Origin: CAYNJG01 sp965216885
GTDB taxonomy: Bacteria; Planctomycetota; Planctomycetia; Pirellulales; Pirellulaceae
Assembly: GCA_965216885.1 (NCBI GenBank)
Contig: OZ244209.1
Coordinates: 4,712,001-4,776,000 of the forward strand
Length of the DNA stretch: 64,000 nucleotides
Direction of reading: 5' to 3'
Position numbers and translations under genes: made by a program. Positions 53,375-61,892 of the stretch are shown here, one piece after another. The notes beneath the pieces are model-generated. The model did no database searches, had not been told where the DNA came from, and worked only from the letters and a program-made list of their open reading frames with translations. Each line of letters starts with the position of its first letter. The first letter of the stretch is position 1.

Positions 53375-53404
53375 GAAGACGCGTCCTGGATGGGACGCGT
53401 CTTC
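53375..53404 (-). terminator. Perfect 12-bp hairpin between cyclophilin and sulfatase genes
   Basis: GAAGACGCGTCC pairs exactly with GGACGCGTCTTC around a 6-base loop. It lies 39 bases after the cyclophilin stop on the minus strand. No uridine-rich tail follows, so termination may be weak, factor-assisted, or replaced by an mRNA-protecting role. Confidence 0.5.
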
Positions 53405-53442
53405 CGTAGTTCATCCATCAGGATCATCCATCAGCCGACAAG

Positions 53443-54093
53443 TTAAGCCCCAATCGGTGCGGTACCTTGCGATGGCTGCTTCTTTTCGGCCTTCGGCTTG
53501 AGCTCACCGCTATTGGCGATCTTGACCTCTTTGCGAGGTTTTCCGGAGCCGGATCCGAGTCGTTCGATGGTCTTCACCAGCTTCAAGCTTTCGGCGTCCA
53601 GCACACGACCAAACACAACGTGCTTTCCATCCAGCCAGGGTGTCTTCACCGTGGTGATAAAGAATTGCGAACCATTGGTATCGCGCCCCGCATTGGCCAT
53701 GCTGAGGCTACCAACGGTTCCATGCCGGAATTTGAAATTCTCGTCCTTGAATTTCTCGCCATAGATGCTCTCGCCTCCGCGCCCGTTCCCTTGGGTGAAG
53801 TCACCACCCTGCAGCATGAAGTTGGGAATGACGCGGTGGAAAATGCTTCCCTTGTAGTGCAGGGGCTTGCCGGATTTCCCTTTGCCCTTCTCTCCCGTAC
53901 ACAGCGCCCGGAAATTCTCCGCGGTCTTGGGAACGTCCTTGCCGAACAATCCCATGTTGATACGGCCGGCCTTCTGACCGTCAATTTCGATATCGAAGAA
54001 GACCACGTGAGTAACCGTGCCCTCCGCTGCGTCAACAGCCCAAACCTGTGAAGTCAGCAACAACGGCAGCAATACGGCGAACATTCGAGTCAT
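53443..54093 (-). CDS. Secreted cyclophilin-type peptidyl-prolyl isomerase
   Basis: The 216-residue protein has a signal peptide (FAVLLPLLLTSQVWA) and a full cyclophilin domain. Residues of the active site are in KGSIFHRVIPNFMLQGGDFT, GSQFFITT and TPWLDGKHVVFGRV. The sequence has the longer loop FRALCTGEKGKGKSGKPLHY and NGRGGESIYGEKF, typical of CypA-type enzymes in eukaryotes and less so of classical bacterial PpiA. It would speed prolyl isomerisation of exported proteins. The C-terminal tail is Lys/Pro-rich. Confidence 0.95.
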   Translation of the reverse strand: MTRMFAVLLPLLLTSQVWAVDAAEGTVTHVVFFDIEIDGQKAGRINMGLFGKDVPKTAENFRALCTGEKGKGKSGKPLHYKGSIFHRVIPNFMLQGGDFTQGNGRGGESIYGEKFKDENFKFRHGTVGSLSMANAGRDTNGSQFFITTVKTPWLDGKHVVFGRVLDAESLKLVKTIERLGSGSGKPRKEVKIANSGELKPKAEKKQPSQGTAPIGA

Positions 54094-54178
54094 ATCTAAA
54101 TCCTTTCTCTGATTCGGAGACTTTCAAAAAAGCGAAGCCCATCCTGTCCAATTCGAGGACGAGTTTAAGGCAGACGAA

Positions 54179-54763
54179 TCACACCTGGAAGGCGAATCGA
54201 ACCCAGACCAGCAGTGCGATAGCAAGCAACAGAAGATACAGCCCGAGGTTGATACGTGCCACAACGCGCATTGGTTTGTACGGCGCACGAAAGGAAACCC
54301 ACGCACTGGCCGCAACCGCAAACAACAGCTCCAACGGAGCCACAATCATGCCGAAGTGCTTCGGATCCCAGTAGGAAATGGGGCTCTGAAATCGGAATCC
54401 CAAAGGCAAGAAATGCCGGTGCGCGTCGTCATTGTGCAGCGGCAGGTCGCACAACATGTGCAGGACTGCACTCGCGGCAATTATCACGATCAGCGGCTGC
54501 CTTAACCAGAGGCAGACCGCAATCACGGACAGGGCCAGCGGTATTGAATTGAAGAGATCGAAGAAGAGTTGCCACGACGGATCAAAATAGATCGTCGACC
54601 ATATTTCCTGCTCGGTTCTCCCAATCGCCTTCTGCCAGGCATAGAAACCGAACATGGGTAGGTCGGGAATAGCCGCCCCCAGCACGACGGCGGTCGCCCC
54701 CCGCCATCCCGGCTCGCCTTGCCACGTCAGGATACTCGCTGCGATATGGGCCGGCGTATTCAA
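54179..54763 (-). CDS. Five-helix membrane protein resembling membrane-bound metal-dependent hydrolases
   Basis: The 194-residue protein opens MNTPAHIAASILTW and has GAAIPDLPMFGFYAW, then HMLCDLPLHNDDAHRHFLPLG, followed by further hydrophobic segments. The pairing of an N-terminal His, an Asp in IPDLP and a His/Asp cluster near the middle is reminiscent of the YdjM/DUF457-type membrane-bound hydrolases. I cannot confirm the family by reading alone. A role in membrane lipid or LPS processing is the usual guess for such proteins. Confidence 0.6.
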   Translation of the reverse strand: MNTPAHIAASILTWQGEPGWRGATAVVLGAAIPDLPMFGFYAWQKAIGRTEQEIWSTIYFDPSWQLFFDLFNSIPLALSVIAVCLWLRQPLIVIIAASAVLHMLCDLPLHNDDAHRHFLPLGFRFQSPISYWDPKHFGMIVAPLELLFAVAASAWVSFRAPYKPMRVVARINLGLYLLLLAIALLVWVRFAFQV

Positions 54764-54956
54764 GATTCCCCGCTTCCAACGGTTGGTGACTGAAGCCTCT
54801 CAGCCCGTACTATCGCTATTAGCGGCACAAGCGGCAAGGTTGTATGAATTCGGCACCAATCGCACCGACTCCGCAATGGTTTGTTTGCCGCACCGCATAT
54901 TTGACCGCAAACTTCGATGAATAATTGCCTCGTTATGCTCCCTCCCTGCGCTCAAA

Positions 54957-55844
54957 ATGCCAGAGTCTCAAGAACTACTGCTCAAGTCGTATCGCTTGCT
55001 GACCCTACCGTGTCGGGCATATGCGAAAGTGCGTTTGCAGAGCCTTTGTCAAATGCCGGTGACCGGCCTCTTTCTGCATCGGGTCGCCACGGAGCACCTG
55101 GACAATGGCTGGAGCATGTCCGCCGACACGTTCGAGGAGCTATTGGATTGGCTGGAAGAGAACGTCGATCTCGTCTCCATGGATGAGGCGCAACAGCGAC
55201 TGAAGGTTGGCAACAACAAACGGGTAGCGGTCAACCTATCGTTCGACGATGGCTACGCCGACAACTGCGTTCACGCCATTCCCTCGTTGTTGAGACGCAA
55301 AATTCCGTTCACTTACTACGTGACAACCTACAACGTCAAGCACGGCAAACCGTTCCCCCATGACCTGAAGATTGGTCAACCGCTTTCGCCAAATTCAATC
55401 CCCGAAATTCAGGCGATGGCTGAAGCTGGTGTCGAAATCGGCGCCCACACACGGACGCACGCGGATATTGGACACATCCGCCAACTGACGGAACTGCAAC
55501 ACGAGATCAAAGGCGCCCGACAGGATCTGGCATCATGGATCGGCTATGAACCGGCACACTTCGCGTTCCCGTTCGGCAAGCACCAGAACATGAGCCCTCG
55601 TAGCATACAGTTTCTGCATGACGAAGGCTTCCGTAGCTACTGCTCGGCCTATGGCGGCTACAACTTCCCCGGCGACGGATCGTTCCATCTGAAGCGATTC
55701 CACGGGGACCCCATTCTCTCTCGAATCAAGAACTGGCTGTCACTTGATCCACGCTGGGTCTACGCCCGACCGGAATACGAGTACATCCCATTTCAGCGAC
55801 AACGAAAACGAATTCGTACTCGACCTTCAACTGCGAACGGATAG
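54957..55844 (+). CDS. Polysaccharide deacetylase (NodB-type)
   Basis: The 295-residue protein has the NodB homology pattern: LSFDDGYADN, with catalytic Asp97 and metal-binding Asp98, then GAHTRTHAD, with His164 and His168 as metal ligands, and HFAFPFGKHQNMS as the later motif. It lacks a clear signal peptide but has a hydrophobic N-terminal region. It probably removes acetyl groups from a surface or capsular glycan during synthesis. The next gene, a glycosyltransferase, starts on the base after its stop, so the two form a coupled pair. Confidence 0.9.
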   Translation: MPESQELLLKSYRLLTLPCRAYAKVRLQSLCQMPVTGLFLHRVATEHLDNGWSMSADTFEELLDWLEENVDLVSMDEAQQRLKVGNNKRVAVNLSFDDGYADNCVHAIPSLLRRKIPFTYYVTTYNVKHGKPFPHDLKIGQPLSPNSIPEIQAMAEAGVEIGAHTRTHADIGHIRQLTELQHEIKGARQDLASWIGYEPAHFAFPFGKHQNMSPRSIQFLHDEGFRSYCSAYGGYNFPGDGSFHLKRFHGDPILSRIKNWLSLDPRWVYARPEYEYIPFQRQRKRIRTRPSTANG

Positions 55845-57098
55845 ATGAACAACGTCCTCAAGTCTCCTCGCCCCGACTCTACGTCCCACGAGTCTGCGTG
55901 CCCTGCCTCATCGCGCCCGCTTAAGCCCCTATTTCTACTGACCACAATGCCCGTCGGCGGCGCTGAGACCCTGTTGGTCAATCTGGTCCGCCGCATGGAC
56001 CGAAGTCGCTTTGCACCCGAAATCGCCTGCCTCAAGCAACGCGATGAGCTGGGCGAGGTTATGTCGCACGAAGTCCCCGTCACCTCGCAATACATCAACG
56101 GGAAATTCGACCTACTCGTGGTGCCAAAACTGGCAAGTTACCTTCGCAAGAATGAAATTGATGCGATCATTACCGTGGGTGCCGGCGACAAAATGTTCTG
56201 GGGCAGACTGGCCGCCAAACTCGCCGGAACGCCAGTCGTGGCGTGCGCACTGCACTCCACCGGATGGCCGGATGGCGTCGGAAAACTCAACCGGCTTCTG
56301 ACCCCAATCACCGATGCATTCATTGGCGTGGCCGACGAACACGGGCGCTATCTCAACGAACAGGAGGGCTTTCCGGCGGAAAAAGTCCACGTAATCCCAA
56401 ACGGTGTTGATACCAACCGCTTCCGCCGGGACCTGACCGCTGGCAACATCGTTCGACAGGAACTGAACATTCCCCTGGATGCCCCTGTCTGCGGAATCCT
56501 TGCGGCGCTTCGTCCGGAAAAGAACCACGCGATGTTCCTGCACGGCGCGGCGGCGATCCGAAAAAAATGTCCCGATACCCGTTTCATCATCATCGGCGAT
56601 GGCGAAGAACGTCGTGGGCTCGAGGAGCTTACGGAACAGCTTGATCTGAGTGAATCGGTTCACTTCCTTGGCACCAGAAGTGACATCCCGGCCGTCCTCG
56701 CTGCCACAAACGTGATGACGTTGACCTCCAAGATGGAAGCCAACCCGGTCTCGATCCTCGAGTCTCTGGCCACAGAAGTTCCCGTCGTCGCGACTCGCGT
56801 CGGTAGTGTCCCAACAACGGTGATCGACGACGAAACGGGCTACCTCGTGGAACGCAATGACGCGGAAGCCTTTGCCACGCGAGTCTGTGAGTTGCTGAAC
56901 AGCCCTGAAAAATCGGAGCAAATGGGCAGAAACGGTCGCGCCATGGTCGAGTCGAACTGGTCTGTCGATGTTATGGTCCGGGGCTACGAAAACCTGATCG
57001 AATCCATCTATGACTCGAAGGTCCGTCGAGTCCATCGGCCCGTTGCGACGGTGCAGAAGGTCGACGCGCAGCCCGAACAAGAGCTCGCGTCCGTTTAA
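55845..57098 (+). CDS. Glycosyltransferase family 4 enzyme
   Basis: The 417-residue enzyme has the GT-B fold of GT4. MPVGGAETLLVNLVRRM is the acceptor-side loop, then HVIPNGVDTNRFRRD links the lobes, ILAALRPEKNHAMFL and FIIIGDGEERRGLEEL are in the donor domain, and EANPVSILESLATEVPVVATRVG carries the conserved E(x7)E donor-binding motif. It would add a sugar to a lipid-linked or surface glycan from a nucleotide sugar. The start directly follows the stop of the deacetylase gene (TAGATG). Confidence 0.95.
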   Translation: MNNVLKSPRPDSTSHESACPASSRPLKPLFLLTTMPVGGAETLLVNLVRRMDRSRFAPEIACLKQRDELGEVMSHEVPVTSQYINGKFDLLVVPKLASYLRKNEIDAIITVGAGDKMFWGRLAAKLAGTPVVACALHSTGWPDGVGKLNRLLTPITDAFIGVADEHGRYLNEQEGFPAEKVHVIPNGVDTNRFRRDLTAGNIVRQELNIPLDAPVCGILAALRPEKNHAMFLHGAAAIRKKCPDTRFIIIGDGEERRGLEELTEQLDLSESVHFLGTRSDIPAVLAATNVMTLTSKMEANPVSILESLATEVPVVATRVGSVPTTVIDDETGYLVERNDAEAFATRVCELLNSPEKSEQMGRNGRAMVESNWSVDVMVRGYENLIESIYDSKVRRVHRPVATVQKVDAQPEQELASV

Positions 57099-57115
57099 CC
57101 AACCGGATCCCGGTC

Positions 57116-57168
57116 AAGCCGTTCTTCAAGCCGTTCTTCAAGCCGTTCTTCAAGCCGTTCTTCAAGCC
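57116..57168. repeat. Four tandem copies of a 12-bp unit at a convergent gene junction
   Basis: AAGCCGTTCTTC is repeated four times, ending in CAAGCCGGCTGAAG, which can fold back on itself. The array sits between the stops of the glycosyltransferase (57098) and moeA-type (57162) genes and overlaps the second stop. Confidence 0.85.
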
Positions 57169-59132
57169 GGCTGAAGACCGATCGTTCGGAGCCGCTGCAC
57201 GACATCGGAACGCTGCAATAGCGCCCGAAAGGCGGCAATCGCCGACGTCTCCTGACCACCATAGACAAAGTCGAACTGCTCATCTCGCAGTGGCAGGAAA
57301 CCCAGATCATTCTGCGTCGCCGCCACCTCAATCGCAATTCCCCAATCGCTGCGATGCTGCCGAACCGACGCCGCCACCGCATTATGACTGCGAGCCTGAA
57401 CGGGATAGCCATTCGGCGTCCGGTCGTTCAGCAGCCCGTCGATCAGAATTCGCGTGCCGCTACCCTGATTGCGATTCACCATGACGCAGTCATCGCGTGC
57501 AATGACGTCGCGCACGATTTCGTCGATCTCTTTCTCACGAAAACGCTGGTCATCCCGTCGAAACACGACCCCCTGCTTGCGCGTGTAGCCGCGAACAAGC
57601 TGCAGGCCGGGCGAAAGAAACGGCGTGTTGTAAGTGTCGGTCGCGGCATCCAACAGGTGAATGCCGGCAACGTCGCATTCGCCGCGTTCCACCGCACGTA
57701 ACCCTGCCGTGGAACCTACCGCCATGAATTTTGTGCGGAACCCCAACTGCTGCATTTCGCCCAACAGAAAATCCAGCCCAATGCAGTGACTGCCAATCAC
57801 CACGAAGTCTGCCATGACCAGATCACGTCCCAACAGCGTGACCGACACCGTCGCGCCCTCCTCAATGATCTCGTGATGCCGGTCAATCGTGACAAAGCCA
57901 TCGGCGCGAGCGAACGTGGTAACGGAACCGCTCCCCTTCCCCATCGGATACGCCGCAAGCCCCGCATCAACAGTGCCCGCTTCACGCTGTCGTACGACGC
58001 CCACCAGGAGGTACTCCTTGCGACCGATTTCCGAATTCATCCGGGTCGCCATGCGGGCGGAAATCGTACGCGGCGTTTCCTGATTCCTACCGGCCAGTTT
58101 CAGGATGACGTCGGCAACAAACTCATGAAAGGTGAATATCGCCGACGTAGGAAACCCCGGGAGGATGACAATCGGCTTGCCCTGCGTCGCCGCCAGACAG
58201 ATAGGCTTGCCCGGTTTCAGAGCGACTCCGTGCGCCACAATGCCCGGATCAGAAAACTCGCTGACAACCTCGTACGAAATGTCGCCAGCCCCTTTGCTGG
58301 TCCCTCCCGACAACAGGACGACGTCACAAGACTCCAGAGCACGCGAAATGACATCTCCAAGCTGGCCTGCATTGTCAGACACGATCCCCAATCGCACCGG
58401 CTCGCCACCCAACTCCCGAACCGCGTCGGCCAGTACCTGAGCATTGGAATCAAATACCATGCCGGGACGCATCTCACTACCCGGTGCAATGATCTCGTCG
58501 CCCGTCGAGACGATCCCCACCCGCGGCAAACGCCGAACGTTGACATGCGAAACTCCGATCGCAGCCAGCACACCGGTCTCTCGGCTGGTCAATATGTCTC
58601 CGCGTCGATAGACCGTCTCGCCCAGAGCGATATCGGTACCGGCGAACGAAAGTCCGCGTCCCGGTGTGACGGCTTTCAGCACATGGAGATTGCCGTCTTC
58701 GATTTCCGTGTGTTCCACCATCACGATCGCGTCCGCACCGCGGGGCAACATCCCGCCGGTCGCAATGGCCACGGCCTGACCGGTAGCAACGACGCTTTGC
58801 GGAACGACCGCCGTCGCAATAACTTCGTCCAACAGTTGCAATCGCACCGGCCGTTCTTCGTCCGCGCCGTACGTATCGCGGGCCTGCACGGCAAATCCGT
58901 CGAGGTTCGAACGATCGAAGCAGGGTACATCGACCGTGGCAACCACGTCCTCCGCCAACACGCGACCAAGCGCCAGTTCGACGGGCACCGCTTCAACTCC
59001 ACAGCCTTCCGGTGGAATCGGAAACGCCGCGCGCCATCGCTGTTCGGCCGTGTCGCGATCAACAACATTCAGGAACTGCTGCTGTTCACGTGAGTTACGA
59101 CCAGGAGGCTGCTCCGAGGAAGTTTCAGTCAT
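57162..59132 (-). CDS. moeA: MoeA-type molybdopterin enzyme fused to a PBP-like domain
   Basis: ATG 59132 overlaps the stop of the upstream moeA gene by eight bases. The 656-residue product begins with a complete MoeA region (to about residue 420): SNLDGFAVQARDTY, ATGGMLPRGADAIVMVEHTE, VGIVSTGDEI, DVVLLSGGTSKGAGD and VILPGFPTSAIFTF. The last 220 residues form a PBP_like domain (GSHCIGLDFLLGEMQQLG, GLRAVERGECDVAGIHLLD, RNQGSGTRILIDGLL), the fold of molybdate- or ligand-sensing domains. The enzyme inserts molybdenum into molybdopterin; the extra domain might sense molybdate or cofactor. Confidence 0.9.
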   Translation of the reverse strand: MTETSSEQPPGRNSREQQQFLNVVDRDTAEQRWRAAFPIPPEGCGVEAVPVELALGRVLAEDVVATVDVPCFDRSNLDGFAVQARDTYGADEERPVRLQLLDEVIATAVVPQSVVATGQAVAIATGGMLPRGADAIVMVEHTEIEDGNLHVLKAVTPGRGLSFAGTDIALGETVYRRGDILTSRETGVLAAIGVSHVNVRRLPRVGIVSTGDEIIAPGSEMRPGMVFDSNAQVLADAVRELGGEPVRLGIVSDNAGQLGDVISRALESCDVVLLSGGTSKGAGDISYEVVSEFSDPGIVAHGVALKPGKPICLAATQGKPIVILPGFPTSAIFTFHEFVADVILKLAGRNQETPRTISARMATRMNSEIGRKEYLLVGVVRQREAGTVDAGLAAYPMGKGSGSVTTFARADGFVTIDRHHEIIEEGATVSVTLLGRDLVMADFVVIGSHCIGLDFLLGEMQQLGFRTKFMAVGSTAGLRAVERGECDVAGIHLLDAATDTYNTPFLSPGLQLVRGYTRKQGVVFRRDDQRFREKEIDEIVRDVIARDDCVMVNRNQGSGTRILIDGLLNDRTPNGYPVQARSHNAVAASVRQHRSDWGIAIEVAATQNDLGFLPLRDEQFDFVYGGQETSAIAAFRALLQRSDVVQRLRTIGLQPA

Positions 59133-60384
59133 AAAGAAACACCTCGACGTCCGATCCTGGCGGATAGCCTTCACTGTCCGCCGGAATCACCATAAAACCA
59201 TCCGCGCGAGAAGTGGAACTCAGTACTGAGGCTCCGGCAATCGCAATCGGGTCTACTTTATCGCCATCCACCGCGACGCGTGCGTAATCCTGCCTGCCCA
59301 CAACGGAACTGATTTTGCGAACCAACTGTCCCCGCATGCGTGAGTACGGCCAGTCCGGCGCGCGTCCCGCTCGCAGGCGAATTGCGCGACCGGCAAAAAA
59401 ATCGTAAGCACAGAGACAGGACACCGGATTGCCGGGCAACAGAAATACCAACCGGTCGCCAATTCGCCCCATCCCCGTCGGGCTGCTGGGACGCATGGCG
59501 ACACCGTGAATTGATAGCTCGCCGGTTTCCGCAAGGAGTCGCGGCGCGTGGTCCTCCAGCCCGACACTGGAACCACCGGAAACGACGACCACATCCGCTT
59601 GGTCATCCAGCATCGCCGCGCGGATTGCATCGGGGCGGTCCGGCGTGATCCCGTCAAAACGAAGAATGCCGCCATCACGCTCAATCAATGCCGACAGCAT
59701 CGGGCTGTTCGCATCGACGGTCTGATGCTCCGCCGCGAGCGTGCCGGCCGGGCTCAATTCGTCTCCGGTGATGACCAGTCGCACTCGTGGCTGTCGCACC
59801 ACGGGGACTTTTGCTCGGCCAATCGAACTGAGCACGCCAAGGTCCTGAGGCCGAATCCGGCGACCCCGCTTGAGGACCACGGATCCTCGCGTGATGTCCT
59901 CGCCAACACGACCGACGTGTTTCTCGGGCGAGACTTCGTCGAATACTGTTAAGACGTCGCCTTCCGCCGACAATTTCTCCGCTGGCAATACCGCGTTCGC
60001 TCCGGCGGGCAGCGGTGCTCCCGTCATCACGCTCACGGCAGTCCCGGCTTCGACGGTGCCGCCGAAGGAACTCCCCGGCAGCACACTGCCAATGATTCTT
60101 AGGTTCAGCGTGTTATAGGTCGTCGCACCCAGTGAATCTTTTGCCTGCAGAGCGTATCCGTCCATCATGGCGCGACGAAATGCCGGCACGTCGACCTCGC
60201 TGGCGATATCGGCATCCAGCACACGTCCGGCGACCGTGAGCAGCGGAGCGGATTCCGATTCCAGTCGTTTGGCCGAACGATCAAGCCAATCAATTACATC
60301 ATCAACCGAACGCCGCGAGCGAAATCCGCGCATGCGTACGTCGTCAAATGCGGGGCGGCCAGAATTTTGCGGTTCTACAGACAT
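59125..60384 (-). CDS. moeA: Molybdopterin molybdenumtransferase MoeA
   Basis: The 419-residue enzyme starts at ATG 60384. Motifs of MoeA are present: PAFRRAMMDGYALQAKD, MTGAPLPAGANAVLPAEKL, VGEDITRGSVVLKRGRRI, LVITGDELSP, VVVVSGGSSVGLEDH and FLLPGNPVSCLCAYD. It is a distinct paralogue of the overlapping downstream gene, not a recent duplicate. Both would act late in molybdenum cofactor synthesis. The frame runs open upstream to 60573 through an 18-bp repeat that looks non-coding. It is divergent from hisA, with a 247-base intergenic region. Confidence 0.9.
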   Translation of the reverse strand: MSVEPQNSGRPAFDDVRMRGFRSRRSVDDVIDWLDRSAKRLESESAPLLTVAGRVLDADIASEVDVPAFRRAMMDGYALQAKDSLGATTYNTLNLRIIGSVLPGSSFGGTVEAGTAVSVMTGAPLPAGANAVLPAEKLSAEGDVLTVFDEVSPEKHVGRVGEDITRGSVVLKRGRRIRPQDLGVLSSIGRAKVPVVRQPRVRLVITGDELSPAGTLAAEHQTVDANSPMLSALIERDGGILRFDGITPDRPDAIRAAMLDDQADVVVVSGGSSVGLEDHAPRLLAETGELSIHGVAMRPSSPTGMGRIGDRLVFLLPGNPVSCLCAYDFFAGRAIRLRAGRAPDWPYSRMRGQLVRKISSVVGRQDYARVAVDGDKVDPIAIAGASVLSSTSRADGFMVIPADSEGYPPGSDVEVFLYD

Positions 60385-60631
60385 GCGGAAGACCAGTTTT
60401 TCGCGAGCGACAAACGGCCATTGTAAATCCTCGGACCGATTGGCGGCAGCGGACATAACCGCAATCTCCTGCCACGCAACTTCTTGCCACGCAACTTCTT
60501 GCCCGCGTGTTCTCCTGCGACGGAGAATTCCCCGCGATCGCCTGTCAACAAACCGTTGCCTTGTACGCAGCATGACCGTCTGTCAGAATCCGGGATTGCG
60601 CGGAACTGAAATCTACCCGGAAGGAACAACC

Positions 60632-61333
60632 ATGCGAATCTGGCCCGCAATCGATCTGCGCGGAGGCAAATGTGTGCGACTCAAGCAGGGCGACTACAAC
60701 CGGGAAACGGTGTTCGACGACAATCCGGCACGAATCGCAAAACGCTGGGTCGACGAAGGTGCCGATTGCCTCCACCTTGTCGATCTCGACGGCGCTCGTG
60801 ACGGAAAACTGGTCAACGGCGAGGTCATTGAGGCGATCGTCACCAGCGTGGATGTAACCTTCCAATTGGGTGGCGGCATCCGTGATGAATCGGCCATCAA
60901 GCGCCTCCTGCACCTGGGACTCAATCGTCTCGTTATTGGTACGCAGGCTTTGAAGAATCCGGATTGGTTTCGCGAGATGGCCGGGAAATATCCCGACACG
61001 CTGGTGCTCGGTATCGATGCCCGCAATGGCATGGTGGCAACGGACGGTTGGTTGGAGACCAGCGAGACTTCCGCCATCGCCATGGCGAAACAGTTCGAAC
61101 AGGAGCCGATCGCCGGGATTGTGTACACGGACATTGCCAAAGACGGCATGATGGAAGGGCCCAACCTTGAAGCCATGAAAGAAATGCAAGAGTCCATCTC
61201 GCTACCTGTCGTCGCTTCCGGTGGAGTCACCACAGCCGACGACGCAAAGCGACTCGGCAAGATTCCCATGGCTGGAGCGATCATTGGACGTGCCCTCTAC
61301 GAGGGAACAATCAACCTGCCGGACATTCTGTAG
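60632..61333 (+). CDS. hisA: Phosphoribosylformimino-5-aminoimidazole carboxamide ribotide isomerase HisA
   Basis: The 233-residue TIM barrel catalyses the Amadori rearrangement of ProFAR in histidine synthesis. The start ATG 60632 has GGAAGGA upstream. It opens MRIWPAIDLRGGKCVRLKQG, where the Asp of AIDL is one catalytic acid. GIDARNG carries the second, FQLGGGIRD and VVASGGVTT are the phosphate-binding repeats, and YTDIAKDGMMEGPN is the loop following. HisA and HisF are close relatives, but the AIDL and DGMMEGPN segments fit HisA. Confidence 0.95.
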   Translation: MRIWPAIDLRGGKCVRLKQGDYNRETVFDDNPARIAKRWVDEGADCLHLVDLDGARDGKLVNGEVIEAIVTSVDVTFQLGGGIRDESAIKRLLHLGLNRLVIGTQALKNPDWFREMAGKYPDTLVLGIDARNGMVATDGWLETSETSAIAMAKQFEQEPIAGIVYTDIAKDGMMEGPNLEAMKEMQESISLPVVASGGVTTADDAKRLGKIPMAGAIIGRALYEGTINLPDIL

Positions 61334-61406
61334 CTCCCGGGCCAACGGCAAGCGTGCTGAACGGCAGCGCGAATCGGTATCAACTGTTTCAGAAAGACCA
61401 AGAGCC

Positions 61407-61817
61407 ATGAATGCGTCGCAAGGCCCCGCCGACCATCCCGGAAAAACCAACCAGCCAAAACCAGGCCAGCAACCCGCCGGCCTGAACGTTGCCAGCAAGG
61501 TGGATCCAAGTCAGTTACAACACTTCGTCACCACGATTAAAACGGCGGAGGCGCAAGTTGGCGAAAACATCATCTCGGCACTCCAGCATGATGGCACGGT
61601 GGCCGTCCTGACAACGGTGGTCGTTGGGCAGGACGGACAACAACGTGTCGTCTCCGCAGCGCTCAATCCGGAGATGATGTCGCAGGTGCAGAAGATTCTG
61701 ACCAGCGCCCAACAGGAGCGCGAGGAAGAAGAGCCGTGCGTGGGATTCCACTGCCTGGTCAAACCCAAATCGAAATCATCGCCACAAGATCCGGCAACGG
61801 AAGGCTCGGACACGTAG
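61407..61817 (+). CDS. Protein of unknown function
   Basis: ATG 61407 gives 136 residues. The N-terminus is Gln/Pro/Lys-rich and likely disordered; a central region has VDPSQLQHFVTTIKTAEAQV, VLTTVVVGQDGQQRVVSAAL and MMSQVQKILTSAQQERE, which should form a small alpha/beta unit. The C-terminus is Lys/Ser-rich and contains two cysteines. I do not recognise a family. It lies 73 bases after hisA on the same strand. Confidence 0.6.
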   Translation: MNASQGPADHPGKTNQPKPGQQPAGLNVASKVDPSQLQHFVTTIKTAEAQVGENIISALQHDGTVAVLTTVVVGQDGQQRVVSAALNPEMMSQVQKILTSAQQEREEEEPCVGFHCLVKPKSKSSPQDPATEGSDT

Positions 61818-61892
61818 GCTCCGACACGTAGGCTCCAGAGAACCACCACCGAACCCACTCGATAGTTCCACTCAAACGAACGGAAACAATTC

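Noticed and set aside
56112..57080. 322-codon minus-strand frame
   Set aside because: Shadow of the GT4 glycosyltransferase.
57786..59093. Long plus-strand open frame of 435 codons
   Set aside because: It is antisense to the moeA-PBP gene; the translation is rich in Arg, His and Asn, without domain character, as expected for a shadow frame.
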